Shown here: in pieces, positions 8,901 through 19,740 of the stretch
How the letters are laid out: each line of letters begins with the position of its first letter
Numbering within the stretch: position 1 is the first letter of the stretch
The notes under the pieces: generated by a model
Databases searched by the model: none
What the model was told of the DNA's origin: nothing
What the model saw: only the letters and a program-made list of their open reading frames with translations
Program-made: the position numbers and the translations under genes
DNA from: Daedaleopsis sinensis
Taxonomy: Eukaryota > Basidiomycota > Agaricomycetes > Polyporales > Polyporaceae
Reading direction: 5' to 3'
Assembly: GCA_033807695.1 (NCBI GenBank)
Contig: CM066307.1
Coordinates: 1,922,001-1,986,000, forward strand
Length of the DNA: 64,000 bases

Positions 8901-11008
8901 AAGACCCGGAGAGCGTGCACGGGTCGATGGCTGAGCGTCGAGCACTACCTGGAGATGCAGAGGAGTTCGGGTACCTGCCACTCTTCCATATCTTTGACTC
9001 AGACTCGGGCTGACCTTCTGTATCAAGGTCGCGTCGACAGCGTGCGCGTGTGACACGCTGCACTTACAGCACCTCTCAGTCCTGTACCGGGAGAGCTTGG
9101 AGACGTGGGAGCAGCTCAGGTATGTGTCGCGACCAGCTTAGCTCACCTTTTGCTTGATATCAGCATTGACGGTGCTCGGTTTCGCAGCCTCGATATAGAA
9201 GCGGACTGCGCGAAAAGAACGCACTCCAATGCGGGTTGGCTGGACACTCATCGCTCGTGGTGTTCCCAGCTCGACGTCGCCGCTCTCGAGGACGTGAAGC
9301 AGGCTGGAGAACGTGCACGTCTGCGTGTAGATGTCTTTGAAAGCGGATCTGCCGCGTTGTGGTTGAATCGTTCGCGGAGACGAGGAAGTAGCTCAGGTGG
9401 GCGCAGTTTCCGATGTTCACGATGTGTAGCTGCGACTCACCGCTCGAATTTCGCGTCGACTCCGTCAGCATGTCACGCTCACACGCCGGGGCCGATAATT
9501 GCCCACGGCTTTCCGGGCGGATGGACGCGTGCGCGATGGCTGTGTACTCGCGGGACTGGGGGGTAGCTCAGGTACGCATGCTCTTCGCCACTCAGACTCA
9601 GGACTGACCTGCAGCTTCGTTCTCAACGCCGACAGAGCTCGAATATGCGTCGAATGAGGCCGTTGTCTAAAGCGCAGACTCGGCGGGACTTCTCGTCGCT
9701 GACACGCCGTGCTCGGCGTCGCCCTCTCCGGATCACCGCCGCACGAGCTCCCGGAGGACGCGAAGGCGGCCAGGAAAGGCGCACATCCCGTGCAATGGAG
9801 ATCTCCGGGAGCAGGCTGTCTCGCGCGAGTAGCTCGGGTGCGTGTGTCTGTCCTCTATGCTGTCCGCGACTCACCTTTCGGGTTTTGTATCAAGTCTAGA
9901 CGAGTGCGGTGCGAGACACAGCGGATTGACTCGGTATGTATCCTGCCATGCGTGCTACCGTACTCGACTGACGTTCGGCGCGGTGGTAGAGGTGGCGGGG
10001 GCACTGCTACGAATCCAGGACGTCGACGCGATCAGCCGGATGACGTCACGCGTCGAACGGACGCGATCTGAGTGCGCATGCTCAGACTCGCCTTCGTACA
10101 GATCTAGACGCGTCGCCAGTCGTCGAGCTCCGCAGCTATGCCGGCAGTGAAGACGACCCGGCCGCCGAGATCCAGCAGGTCGAGAGCGTCGAGGTCACGC
10201 ATGCACAAGTCCGAGGCAGCAGGAGTGATGTCGGGCGGCGGGGACTGCGGAAGTGGGATTGCGGGAGGTCGACGGAGGAGGAGCACGAGTACTTGCCAGG
10301 TGAGTGACCGCCGTCCGAGTGCGTGTGCGAGACCCAGCGAGTCGGGGCAAGGATACAGCCCGGTTGCCGGCTGCAGCAAGTGAGTACTTGCTAGGTCCAG
10401 GTCCACGCATGAGTGCTCAAGAAGATGCAGAGAGCGCGTATGTGGCGCGAAGAGTACAGGACTGGCGGACTCGAAATGGAAACCCAAGCGCCGGGACGCG
10501 ATCGGCCAGATGACGTCACGCGTCGAACGGATGCGATCTGAGTGCGCACACTGACCTTCAGACGTGCGCGCGTGCGCTCTGCAGCCGTTCCAGCAGTGAA
10601 GACAACGCGGAACGCAGCAGGTCGAGGGCGTCGAGGGCGCGCGCACGCCATTCGGCCGCAGGAATGACTGTCGGGCGAGGACAGCAGGCAGGGCTCGACG
10701 GCGGGGCGGGCTGCGCAAGGAGTGGCGGCGGAGGAAGACGACAAGAGCGAGATGTGCGCACGAGGTGAGTACTTGAGTAGCTAGACGAGTCTCCGCGAGG
10801 ATCCTGGCAGCTGACAAGGATGCACCGGCCGGCTTGAAGTACAGATCACAGTGCTGCGTTCAGACCCGGCAGAGAGGAGGAGGCGGTCAAGCGGCGGCAG
10901 GCAGAGCGCATATGTGCAGCAGGGGGTGCGGGGTGCGGGACGCGGACAGAGCAGGCGCAGGTGGTGGTCAGAACGAAGGCCGAGGATGAGCGAGTCGCCT
11001 CTCCCACA
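8900..11008 (+). CDS. Candidate multi-microexon gene, unknown product (copy 1, crosses unit junction)
   Basis: A run of short exon-like pieces is separated by well-formed introns of 45-70 nt. Several pieces end in ctcag or ctcgg before gtatgt, gtacgc or gtgcgt, and several introns have an actgac branch site. Coding-like pieces include VEHYLEMQRSS, LSVLYRESLETWEQLR, QLDVAALEDVKQAGER, MAVYSRDWGVAQ, DVDAISRMTSRVERTRSE and AAEIQQVESVEV. After the unit junction comes REEEAVKRRQAERI. Residue use suggests coiled-coil helices. Two pieces are internal duplicates (SRMTSRVERTRSE and GQMTSRVERMRSE). In one frame a TAG interrupts the piece ending near 9,836 (9,830-9,832), where copy 3 has CAG. No family is recognised and the exon chain is not fully proven. 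Confidence 0.4.
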
Positions 11009-11192
11009 TAGGCGCCCACTGTCCAAATCCGGCACTGACTCTTACGAGTCGTCCACCGCCGTCCGCCGTCCTCTCCTCCTCTCCTCCTCTCCTCCTCTCC
11101 TCCTCTCCTCCCCTCCTCCCCTGTCGTGTCGTTACGAGTACTGCGCTCTGATATGCATGTATTCCATGTACTCTAGCGCACACAATATATCC

Positions 11193-13365
11193 CTACTCCG
11201 AAAAAGTTCTCGCCATCTTCTGGCAGCGTGCTCTGTGCGTCCTTCCAACCCCCTCTACAATAACCACGCGGGACCCCATGTTTCTATATGTCCCTCCGCA
11301 CGCCCTATCTTCCGCATTATTTCTGCACTCAGTGCGCGCACTTCGGGCGACCACCGTGCCTCGGCACACCCCGTCGCGAGTGCCACCCGGCCATCCCCCT
11401 GAGTCGGCACACCCCGACTCGCACGCAGGCACATTCTTCGCAAACGCTCGCAGCGCCGTGGGTATCATACTATTATCATTGCAGTAACGATTACATGGCG
11501 TGTGGCTGTAGACGACGTGTTCGAGCACCCGCCTCCCTCTCTCTGCCGTCGTTCGCCGCCGTCCGATCTTCTTGGGCACATCCCTGCTGATCAGCTTCCA
11601 CCCACCACACTCTTCATCTGAGCTGACCAGGATGTCCGCGACCGGCTCCGTCATCGGCACCGTCACCGCGCTGTCCGACGGCTTCGTCGTGGGAGGTGGC
11701 GGGATGTCGAGCATGAACCAGTCTTGGTGCTTGATCAGGAACTCGAGCACGTCCTGGCTGAGCTGGTGCTCCTGCGGCGACATCTCGTGCGAGGGATGTG
11801 CGATAAGGGCCGGCCGGAAGATTACCGCCAGATCTGCACCGCGTTTGCCTGTATCAGCGTTAAAGCCGGCGATGGAGGTGTGGCAGACGCACTCTTCGCC
11901 GTCATGAGGTTCTTGTCCGACTTGCGTGCGAACACGGAGAGCAGGTCCAGGACGTATAGCAGGAGGTACTGGTTTGCACGGGGTAGTGATCGAATTAGGC
12001 GTTTGTATGTCGCTATCACTTCTTCTTCGTTATGTGGCTGCTTTGCTGGACTGGACGCATCAGCGGATGATCCATTTATTGCTAGTTCTGCACATATCTC
12101 ACCAAGGGCGTCTCGGAACTACGGGCGGTCAGCGAGAGCACGGCATAGAACGAGAGGAATGCTCACCAAATGGTACATGTCGTGGGGTATCACGGGTTCC
12201 TGCGATACACGAGAGCACGTACGGGCATCTGGGTGAGGTATCGTCGGAATACACTGGCAACGTCGTGCGTCGTGAACTGCTCCTTTTTCCAGTCGAGGCT
12301 CTTCCCGTACTGCACACGGCGAAGGGCGACAGGTTACGGGTCGGTGTGAAGAGGAACGAGGAGGGTCACGCACTCGTGGGGGGCTCTCGAACATGGCCTG
12401 CAGTTCCCGCATGCGCTTATTTGACCCGTTGACACGGAACGTACCCTCGACCTCAGTCGCTACGACGGCTCAGCACGTTGCCAGAGTTCGAAGGGGGGCC
12501 GACGTACCGTTCTCCTTGAGATACAGCCCACTGGCAACGACAGGCGTACGCACAGGAATGAGCCGCGGGGATAGAGAGGGCGGGCCCGGACGCACCATTT
12601 CGCGACGACGACGGGGATGTACCCCCACACGTAGAGCTCCCCGTTCGCATTCGCGGTCGAGATCTGCACGTTCGCGCACTTGAGGCTCTCCTTGAGCGGT
12701 TTTCCGAACACCATGCTCTCGCCCGCGCCCGCCTTCTTCTCCTCGGCCTCCTTCTTCACCCTCTGCGCAAACGTAAAGTGGTTCCACCACGTCTTCAGGC
12801 CCGCCTTCGTCTGCGCCAGCGCCGGCTCCTGCGGGTACGCGGGGCCGGGTCCGGGTGCGGGCATCGGGGCGGTCGTCATGAGGTCGGGGGGCGTGGCAGG
12901 AGAGGGGCTGCTCTGGTTGGTTCCCGTGCCCGCTTGGGGATGCTGCGAGGGGGGCTGCTGAGGCGCGCGCGCGACGGCGGCTGCGGGGGTGCCAAACGGG
13001 CGAGTGGGGGTGTCGAGGGTGCTGGATCGTCGGCGATGGCCCCGCGCGAGGAGGCCGAGGAGCGGTCTGCGGCGGGTGCGAGAGGCCAGGGCGGGAGGCG
13101 GAGACACGATCGGGGGCGTGGGCGCGTGCTTGGAGGGCGAAGCCACCGACGTCAGTGCGTCGAGTCGGAGGGCGGGGCGTTGGGCGGGCGGGCGTTCTGC
13201 TTGCGGCGAGGAGGAGGATGGAGAAAGGGGGCGGGATGGGGGCTGCTGGGTGATGCTCGGAGACAAGGTGCGATTGGCGAATGCTTCCGCGGGGCCAGCT
13301 GCTCCACGGTCGACTACGTAGCCGGCGGACGCCCAGCGCAGGAGGACGATGTACACAGCTTCCAT
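11193..13365 (-). pseudogene. Sac7/Bag7-type RhoGAP, array copy 2, probably disabled
   Basis: Same gene as copy 1, with the same exons and motifs, and a Pro-rich N-terminus that starts MEAVYIVLL. The intron that splits TQMP from EPVIPH is 48 nt in copies 1, 3 and 4. Here it is 23 nt (12,200-12,222) after a 25-bp deletion between two gcgatac repeats. It keeps GT and AG ends but is far below the length a spliceosome can handle. If it is retained, the frame shifts and a TGA follows after about ten codons, inside the GAP domain and after the arginine finger. The truncated product would lack the LPRANQ and NLAVIF part of the domain. I call it a probable pseudogene; RNA data could overturn this. 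Confidence 0.75.
12200..12222 (-). other. Collapsed 23-nt intron in RhoGAP copy 2
   Basis: On the minus strand this reads gtacgtgctctcgtgtatcg followed by cag. The intact intron in copy 1 is 48 nt (1,394-1,441). The missing 25 bp lie exactly between two gcgatac repeats that survive as one, a typical slippage or end-joining deletion. Confidence 0.85.
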
Positions 13366-13514
13366 CTTCGCATACGACTACTACCACTAGTATTTGTACA
13401 CCCTCTGCGGACCTTGGCACCTGCACTGCGCCTGCCGCGGCACTCTCGCGGGACTCGCTATGTATGTACGGCACACACATGTGTAGGTTAATCGTAGCTG
13501 ATTGATGTGAACGT

Positions 13515-14713
13515 ATGCTAACACCGGAGCTCGTGCAATCGAAGGCGACCGTCGATGGCATGTGTGCACTTGTGATCGAGCGGACGGGCTGCGCCACAAA
13601 CCACGCCCGGGACACTCCCCGTCCGCTCCTGCCACTCGAGTGCCGTGTCTGCCTTGGACGCGGACCGGTACCCACCCGCAGGTGAGCGCATATAGCCTGC
13701 TCGTTACATTGTGTACTAACCTGTATCAACTTTCAACAGAAGCACAGTCCCAAATAGACTCGCATACACTCACCTTCGCTCTCAGCCGCACTCGCACACC
13801 GTACTCCTCCCCGGCCTCGCACTATCCCGGCCGCCCTCTGGCACGCATCCACCACAGCGGCGCATGCCACGCTCAGCCGCCCTCGCTCTTCACGTCGCCG
13901 CCCCCGCTCTTCACGTCGCCGCCATCTCGAGAACACCAGTGCGCCCCTTGGCACCCTCTCTCACCCACAGCTGCACGTACGTTCATATGTGCGTTCATAT
14001 GCGCATACAAACCTGTCACTGACCGTCTTCTATCCTCAGCTCCAACTGTCGTCTCGCCCCTGCAACACGTCCTGCATAGGATACAAGGTCGACTCCTCCC
14101 CCCACCGAATTCCGCCTGCAGCGGAGCGAATACTCGTCGGATAGCCATGCGAATGGGCTTATCCGATTCGCGCTCCATCCCCGAATCAGACCATATGCGC
14201 TTCGACGTGCAGGACCAACAACTCCGTGCGCTGCATCCCTAATAGCGCGCATACTGTGAGCGAAATCGCTATATATTCCGACGCTGATGCTCCCCTGCCG
14301 CACAGATCCGCGTCCGAGCACGCGCGAACACCTATCCACCACCCCCCACAATCGCGGGGCGATCCGACGACATTGGAAAATGGGTCGAAATCGACCATTT
14401 CCTTGCATTCCATGGGCCCGGCCGACATCTCATATACGTCCTTTTTCCCTCGTCCGCGGCCACTACGCGAGTGCAAGTGCTTGCTTGCACATGCACGACA
14501 CTCGTACGACCTCCTGCGACGGCGGATTCCGCAGGACGACGCGAGGCCGTCTAGATCCGAGTCGGCCGAAGGTGCGCGGCCATATCCGACATATCTCCCC
14601 GCACCCTCGTCCGTCCGCATGCTAACACACACTCACAGAATCGCCCGAACGTTCCGCACCGGATGCACGCGCTCGCACGGCGATCGGAGGAGGTCGACAG
14701 GATCGCCATGTAG
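13515..14713 (+). CDS. Candidate spliced gene, unknown product (copy 2)
   Basis: Same arrangement as the copy 1 candidate: the gtgagc...tactaac...caacag intron, and the last exon ending MHALARRAEEVDRIAM. Copy 2 has only two of the 21-bp minisatellite units, an extra 19-bp insertion just before them, and a 9-bp insertion further on. These change the reading frame relative to copies 1 and 3 unless the splice sites also shift, which lowers confidence that the middle part is translated. Confidence 0.3.
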
Positions 14714-16150
14714 ACGATCTCATGGGTGTCGGGAGAGTGCATGCGCTCCCGCCCCGCCGACGGCCTGCCCCCATACGCAAACACCCTGGAACACATGCAG
14801 GGGCGTCGGAGACTGCGAGCGACGCGGTCCGGAGCCGGAAACGTGAGGTCTCAAGTCGACCTCATGCACCGCTGCGCCCGCCTTGTCGGCTCGAGCGAGG
14901 TCGCGCCGGATGCGCACTCTCCGGGCACGAGAGGCGATCCTTCCGGATAGGATACACCGCCAGCCAGAGACTGAGTGAGTGCGCCGTGAGCTCGTCGGTC
15001 TCTCGCCCGCTTTCTGTCCGCTGTGTTCATGCGCTGACCCACTGGCACGTCCAGCGCGACAGCGGCGCGAGGCGATTTCGACGCCGCCCACGCCGTGCTC
15101 ACCGCCGTCGCCGTCGCCGTCGTCTGTACTCGCTCGAGACACGCCGCAGCGAGCACGAGTCTAGAAGCAGCGGCCGGCGTCGTCCCCGTCCCCATCCCCA
15201 TCCCCGTCCGCGGCTCGGACTCAGACCTCGACTTCGTGCGACCGGACCCGCCCCGGCCGTGCTCGCAACACTCGGACCGCGGTCTGCGCCTCCCGCCTCC
15301 CGCGGCCGACTTGGCCACAGCGGGTGAAGACCGCCGCCACCGCCGCCACCGCCTGGTCTCGAGCACGAGGACTCGGAGGGCGCCGACCGCGCTCAGCCGT
15401 CGCCCCCCGGGTGCTACGAGTCTCGGAGTCCGCGTCCGAGTCCGATCCGTCGCGTGTGTACGGATCCCGCGGTGAGCTCTGCCAGTGGGGCCCGGAGTAG
15501 CGGGCGGGACGTGCCCGACCCGGGACGAGTCAGGGCGGCGCGGGACGGGCTATGTACTGTGTACTGTGTACTATGCATGTATGTAGTAGTCGGGTTCTAT
15601 GAAAATGAACTTGAACTTCAAGTTCATGCGTGGCGTCCGAGTCGTGCCCGTGCTCTCTCGTCGGTGCGCGACTGTGCGGGGACAACAGCGGCAGACGGGC
15701 GTGCCGGACGTGCTCTCCTGTTCGGTGTGCAGAGAGAGAGAGAGAGAGGGGGGCGACGTCGTAGGGAGCGTGGCCCTGCGATGTCCGGTCAGTTTTAGGC
15801 GCAGGAGCATGTAGATGTACATGGGCAACACTCACCGGCGCGCCCGGAGCCGTTCGTGACGGTGTAGCCAGCGGGAGCGTATCGCAGGCTTCGGACCGTG
15901 TAGCTTGTATGTAGATAAGAGCGGGGGCGGGGCCTGGTAGTATCGGCGGGCGGTCAACGGTCGAACGGACTGTGAGATACTAATGAACAATTTGTGACTT
16001 ACTTCGTTTGACCGGTCGTCCGGCATGCCAGTGATAGAAGGGATGAGAAGCCGTTGCATCCGTCTCGCCCACGAGGTGCTGTAGGGTTGACATTCGGATC
16101 GCGCTTGAGATGCAGGAAGGGGTGCAGATACGCACTATATGGGTAAATAC
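14714..16150. other. GC-rich spacer of the repeat unit (copy 2)
   Basis: Equivalent of 3,926-5,330, with extra insertions such as the block near 14,878-14,905 and a run of ccccatcccc near 15,190. No recognised gene. Confidence 0.5.
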
Positions 16151-17500
16151 CTGAGTCGGAGCCGGAGTCGTGGGCTCGGTCGGAGTCGCACCGCGCGGGG
16201 TATGTAGCAGCTCAGCTGCAGTCGGTGCGCCAGCCGCACAGTCAAGCCTGACGACATCAAGTCAGCTCACGAGCGATCGATATGTACAGGGTACTGACCG
16301 GACCGACATCAGCGTCGCGAGGCGAGTCTGAGCAAGACACAGGTCTGCGCGACATGGCGGTCCGGCTGAGATCTGCCATGTGCGCATGCGCGGTGAGTCG
16401 CGCGCCCGAGAGCACACTTCAAGATCGCGCGACGCACACGGACAGATGCACGTACCTGACGCAACGCTCGGGGAGCGGTCAACGCAGCGCTCTCGGAGTC
16501 TGGAGAGGCGAGCTCGAATCCGGATTGGCAGGGAATGGATCTGCAGGAGACGTACATCTTATAAGTGACACGAGCTGTGAGGACAAGCGAAGTGCGAGAT
16601 GACGTACCTCCGAGTCGCATGCCGCGCGCAGACTTTCCAGCGACGCGCAGTCCCCGAGTCTGGGAACATGTTTGCAGCTTGTGCATTGTGCTGAGGCTAA
16701 GGCTGAGTAGTAGAGTAGTCAGAGAGTGCGGCTTAAATAGTGCGTTACAACTCACCTCAGTAGTCGGGATAGAGCTTGTTATGCCGCAGGTACGGGCATG
16801 CATGAGCCTGAGAGCAGGTCGGACATGAGAAGTCGGAGAAGAGCGGGAGCTATGGGATACAATCGGGCCGACTTCAGCGTCGCGAGGCGAGTCTGAGCAA
16901 GACACAGGTCTGCGCGACATGGCGGTCCGGCTGAGATCTGCCATGTGCGCATGCGCGGTGAGTCGCGCGCCCGAGAGCACACTTCACGTTCGCGCGACGC
17001 ACACGGACAGATGCACGCACCTGGCGCTTCGCTCGGGGAGCGGTCAATGGGACAGACGAGCTCGGATCCGGAATGGCAGGGAATGGATCTGCAAGAGACG
17101 TATACGTAGATCCTATCAGTGACACGAGCTTTGCGGATGGACTTCGAAGTGCGAGATGACGTACCTCGCATGCCGCGCGCAGACTTTCCGGTGTCGCGCA
17201 ATCCCCTCTGGGGACGCGTTCGCGAGTTGTATACCAGTGTGCTGAGGCTGAATAGTAATAGAGTAGTCAGAGATGGCTTGAATAAAGCGTTGAAACTCAC
17301 CTCAGCAATCGGGATTATGCCGCAGGTAGTAGTACTAAACTGTTGTGGAGGAGAGCAGGTCAGACGCGTGAAGAAACCGGAAGGGCGAGGAAGTATACTC
17401 GCACGTGTCAGTCCAGAGCATGTCGCCGGACCGGAGTGTTGGTGGGATCCAGAGGTTGCGAAGTCGGAGAAGAGAGCGGGAGCTATGGGATACAATGGTC
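16150..17500 (-). repeat. Pair of 0.6 kb modules (copy 2)
   Basis: Same two modules. A 238-codon minus frame (16,779-17,495) is open through both donor-like and acceptor-like sites. Small insertions containing gagtc distinguish it from copy 1 (near 16,497 and 16,653). The second module lacks the roughly 65-bp piece with ggccagtgtcgcggttgcgg that copies 1 and 3 have. Confidence 0.6.
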
Positions 17501-17619
17501 AATAACCGTTGTCGCCATTACACAGATAAGTAGAGACGCACATACCAGTGAGTACAGGTGAGAGAAAGAAGGGGGGAGGGAGGAGAGGGGAAGGGAGGTG
17601 GAGAGAGGGGAGAGAGGAT

Positions 17620-18150
17620 GATGGTGGACGGAGGGAGGATGTGCGCCGTCTTATACCTCGAGGGGTTGCCCTTTCGAGTTGTTGACTCGATTCTCGCCCA
17701 AACTCCCGCGGTCACGACAGAGGAGTGATGACGCAGGTGACGTGAGCACCCGCGGGCTCGTCGGTCTGGGCTGAGAGCGGCGTCCAACCAGAGAGGGACA
17801 CGGGGGAGTGTGGGTATCGTCGACCATGGAACCACACGGTGTGCAGCTTCCCAGCACGCATGAACTTTGCCTGGATTCACCGCTCCGAGTACGAGCCGCT
17901 TGATGAGCGCTCAGGGTGGGATCGGTGCAATTTTCTGGCACCTATTGTCGTAGAACTGTCCGGCGAGGGCAGGAAGACGGGGTCTTGAATCTGCACAAGT
18001 TCCTGCTTGTTTCTGTCTTTTCGGGGTACTCAGACACCGCGGACCCATATAGAGCATACCCCGGAACATCCCGGGACTGTATTTGCATAGTTCTGGCGAC
18101 GTAAATGTTAGTTAGTTGTGCAAATCATCATCTTCGAACCAGAATCACCT
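17620..18150 (+). other. Conserved 0.5 kb block (copy 2)
   Basis: Same block, identical to copy 1 over its central part including the MNFAWIHRSEYEPLDE frame. Only a few changes occur at its right side, for example cggaacatcccgggac in place of cggaacgtcccgagac. Confidence 0.4.
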
Positions 18151-19740
18151 ACTAGCGACTCCCTGAGTGGAGAGCACGATTACTGGTGGTATGCGAGCTG
18201 CACATGATCTCGGTGACCTATGCTAGATAATATACAGAGCACAGATGATCCTTACCTCTGGACATTACTGCCTCTGGCAGCGATTGCAGTATCCGTTGGG
18301 CGGCGCTTGTAAGCGTTGGGACGAGGAGGTGAGTAATTGCCGAGCGAGCTTCTCAGTCCAAATCCGGTACCGGTGACGCCCGCTGCGCCTTCTCTCGAAC
18401 CACATCATTCAACGCCGACCCGAATCGGCCTCTACCATACCACGACAATGTCTCCATCAAAGTCCTTGAATACGACTATGCTGCCTCAGCATTGCGTTCC
18501 CCGGCTCTATCTGTGATCTCTCCGTCGGCGGCAGGTACGTATTGAAGTCCGAGTCTGTGATGGCTGAATCCGAGTCCGCCGCCGCCTGAATCACAGAGCG
18601 CACATTGAAAGACTGTGTTGTGCAGCTCTACTACTGACTTATTATTCATGCAGAACGACTTGGAGAGTTTTTTGTGACACAAATAGGTACTTAGTCCTTG
18701 CTTAGTGCGTGGCAAAATCCCGAGTCCGAGTTCAACGCTGACATAACTTTGCCGTGTCCTCGCAGACGCACATGCTGGTACGCCGTCTCCGCATCCGTTT
18801 CTAAGAATTCATGCAGTGACATCGCCGATCACAGGAAAGGTGTGGTCAGCTCCAGGCTCACGAAATATCCAGCGGCGTCGGAAATCGGTAGCATGAATGA
18901 TGGGATGGACATTAGACCTACCTCTGGTCGCACTCCGAGCTCTTGTATGTTATTCTTTCTCTCTCATCTCTCATATTGATGTTCTGTGCATCTTGTGAGC
19001 ACAGCTGGCACAGACACTGAGTTTCAGGAGCATCCCGGTGAGCTCGAGCAAAGGTCGGTAATACGTAAAATGTCGCGCCCATGCACACTTCCATGACTGG
19101 AAATTTGAAGGCAGGTGCATGCTCTGAAGCGAGGAGGGGTCAGAGGAGTGATCACTCTCCCAGAGATATCTCTGCGTGAGTGATCACTCCTCCACTGCTG
19201 CCTCACATCCCGTTCTCGTGTCTCTTGTGCAGCATCGAAAATCAGGACACAGGAGTGTGCTGAATGTCATACGATTGAAGTATAACACTGCGTCCTGAGA
19301 GTCTGAGTTCTGTGCGTCTGGGGCGCATTTGTATCCCTGGCGGGCGCACCCGAAGAACGTTCCGCATGGGCGCATCATGGATGTTTCCCAAACGGATTTG
19401 TGTTGGTAACTTGAACCTAGTGATCGTGGCATCCAACTCCCACCTCATGCGCTCAGACTCGATCCCCCCAGGCCCCGCTGCTACCGGCGGAGACCGCGCT
19501 CGACGGGGCCATCCCGCCCTCAAGAAGACCATCCTGAACGTCCTCCCCTCAGGCCCATGTGCTCGACAGGCTGCAGAGCGTGTCTACTATCCCTCAGGCC
19601 TCAGATGGCAGTCTGTGTGGTCCGGAGCACTCGGCACATCACGCACACCGCGTTGGTCGCGCTGTGATCGCGTCGGGCACGGGAATCCGAGACTGGCAAC
19701 ACTCACTCCGCTGCCGAGCGAGTCGGACTGAGGAACACGT
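18150..19740. other. Spacer with scattered splice-like sites (copy 2)
   Basis: As in copy 1. The conserved plus frame reads HLYPWRAHPKNVPHGRI here. A palindrome-like pair of gtgatcac sequences flanks agagatatctct near 19,157-19,190. Confidence 0.4.

Larger units (their letters stand above)
1..10810. repeat. Tandem 10.8 kb unit, copy 1 (type A)
   Basis: The unit opens with ctgacaaggatgcaccggcc, which recurs at 10,811, 21,600 and 32,374. Within it, in order, are a minus-strand RhoGAP gene (447-2,607), a plus-strand spliced-gene candidate (2,754-3,925), a GC-rich spacer, two 0.6 kb modules (5,331-6,670), a conserved block (6,788-7,310), a spacer, and a string of short exon-like pieces (8,900 to beyond the unit end). 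Its first 5.3 kb is almost the same as copy 3; its RhoGAP part aligns to copy 3 with a constant offset of 21,599, so with no net indel. The unit start chosen here is arbitrary. Confidence 0.95.

Noticed and set aside
12470..13729. A 419-codon minus frame in copy 2
   Set aside because: It runs through the RhoGAP exon in the wrong frame and through its promoter, and lacks any GAP motif.
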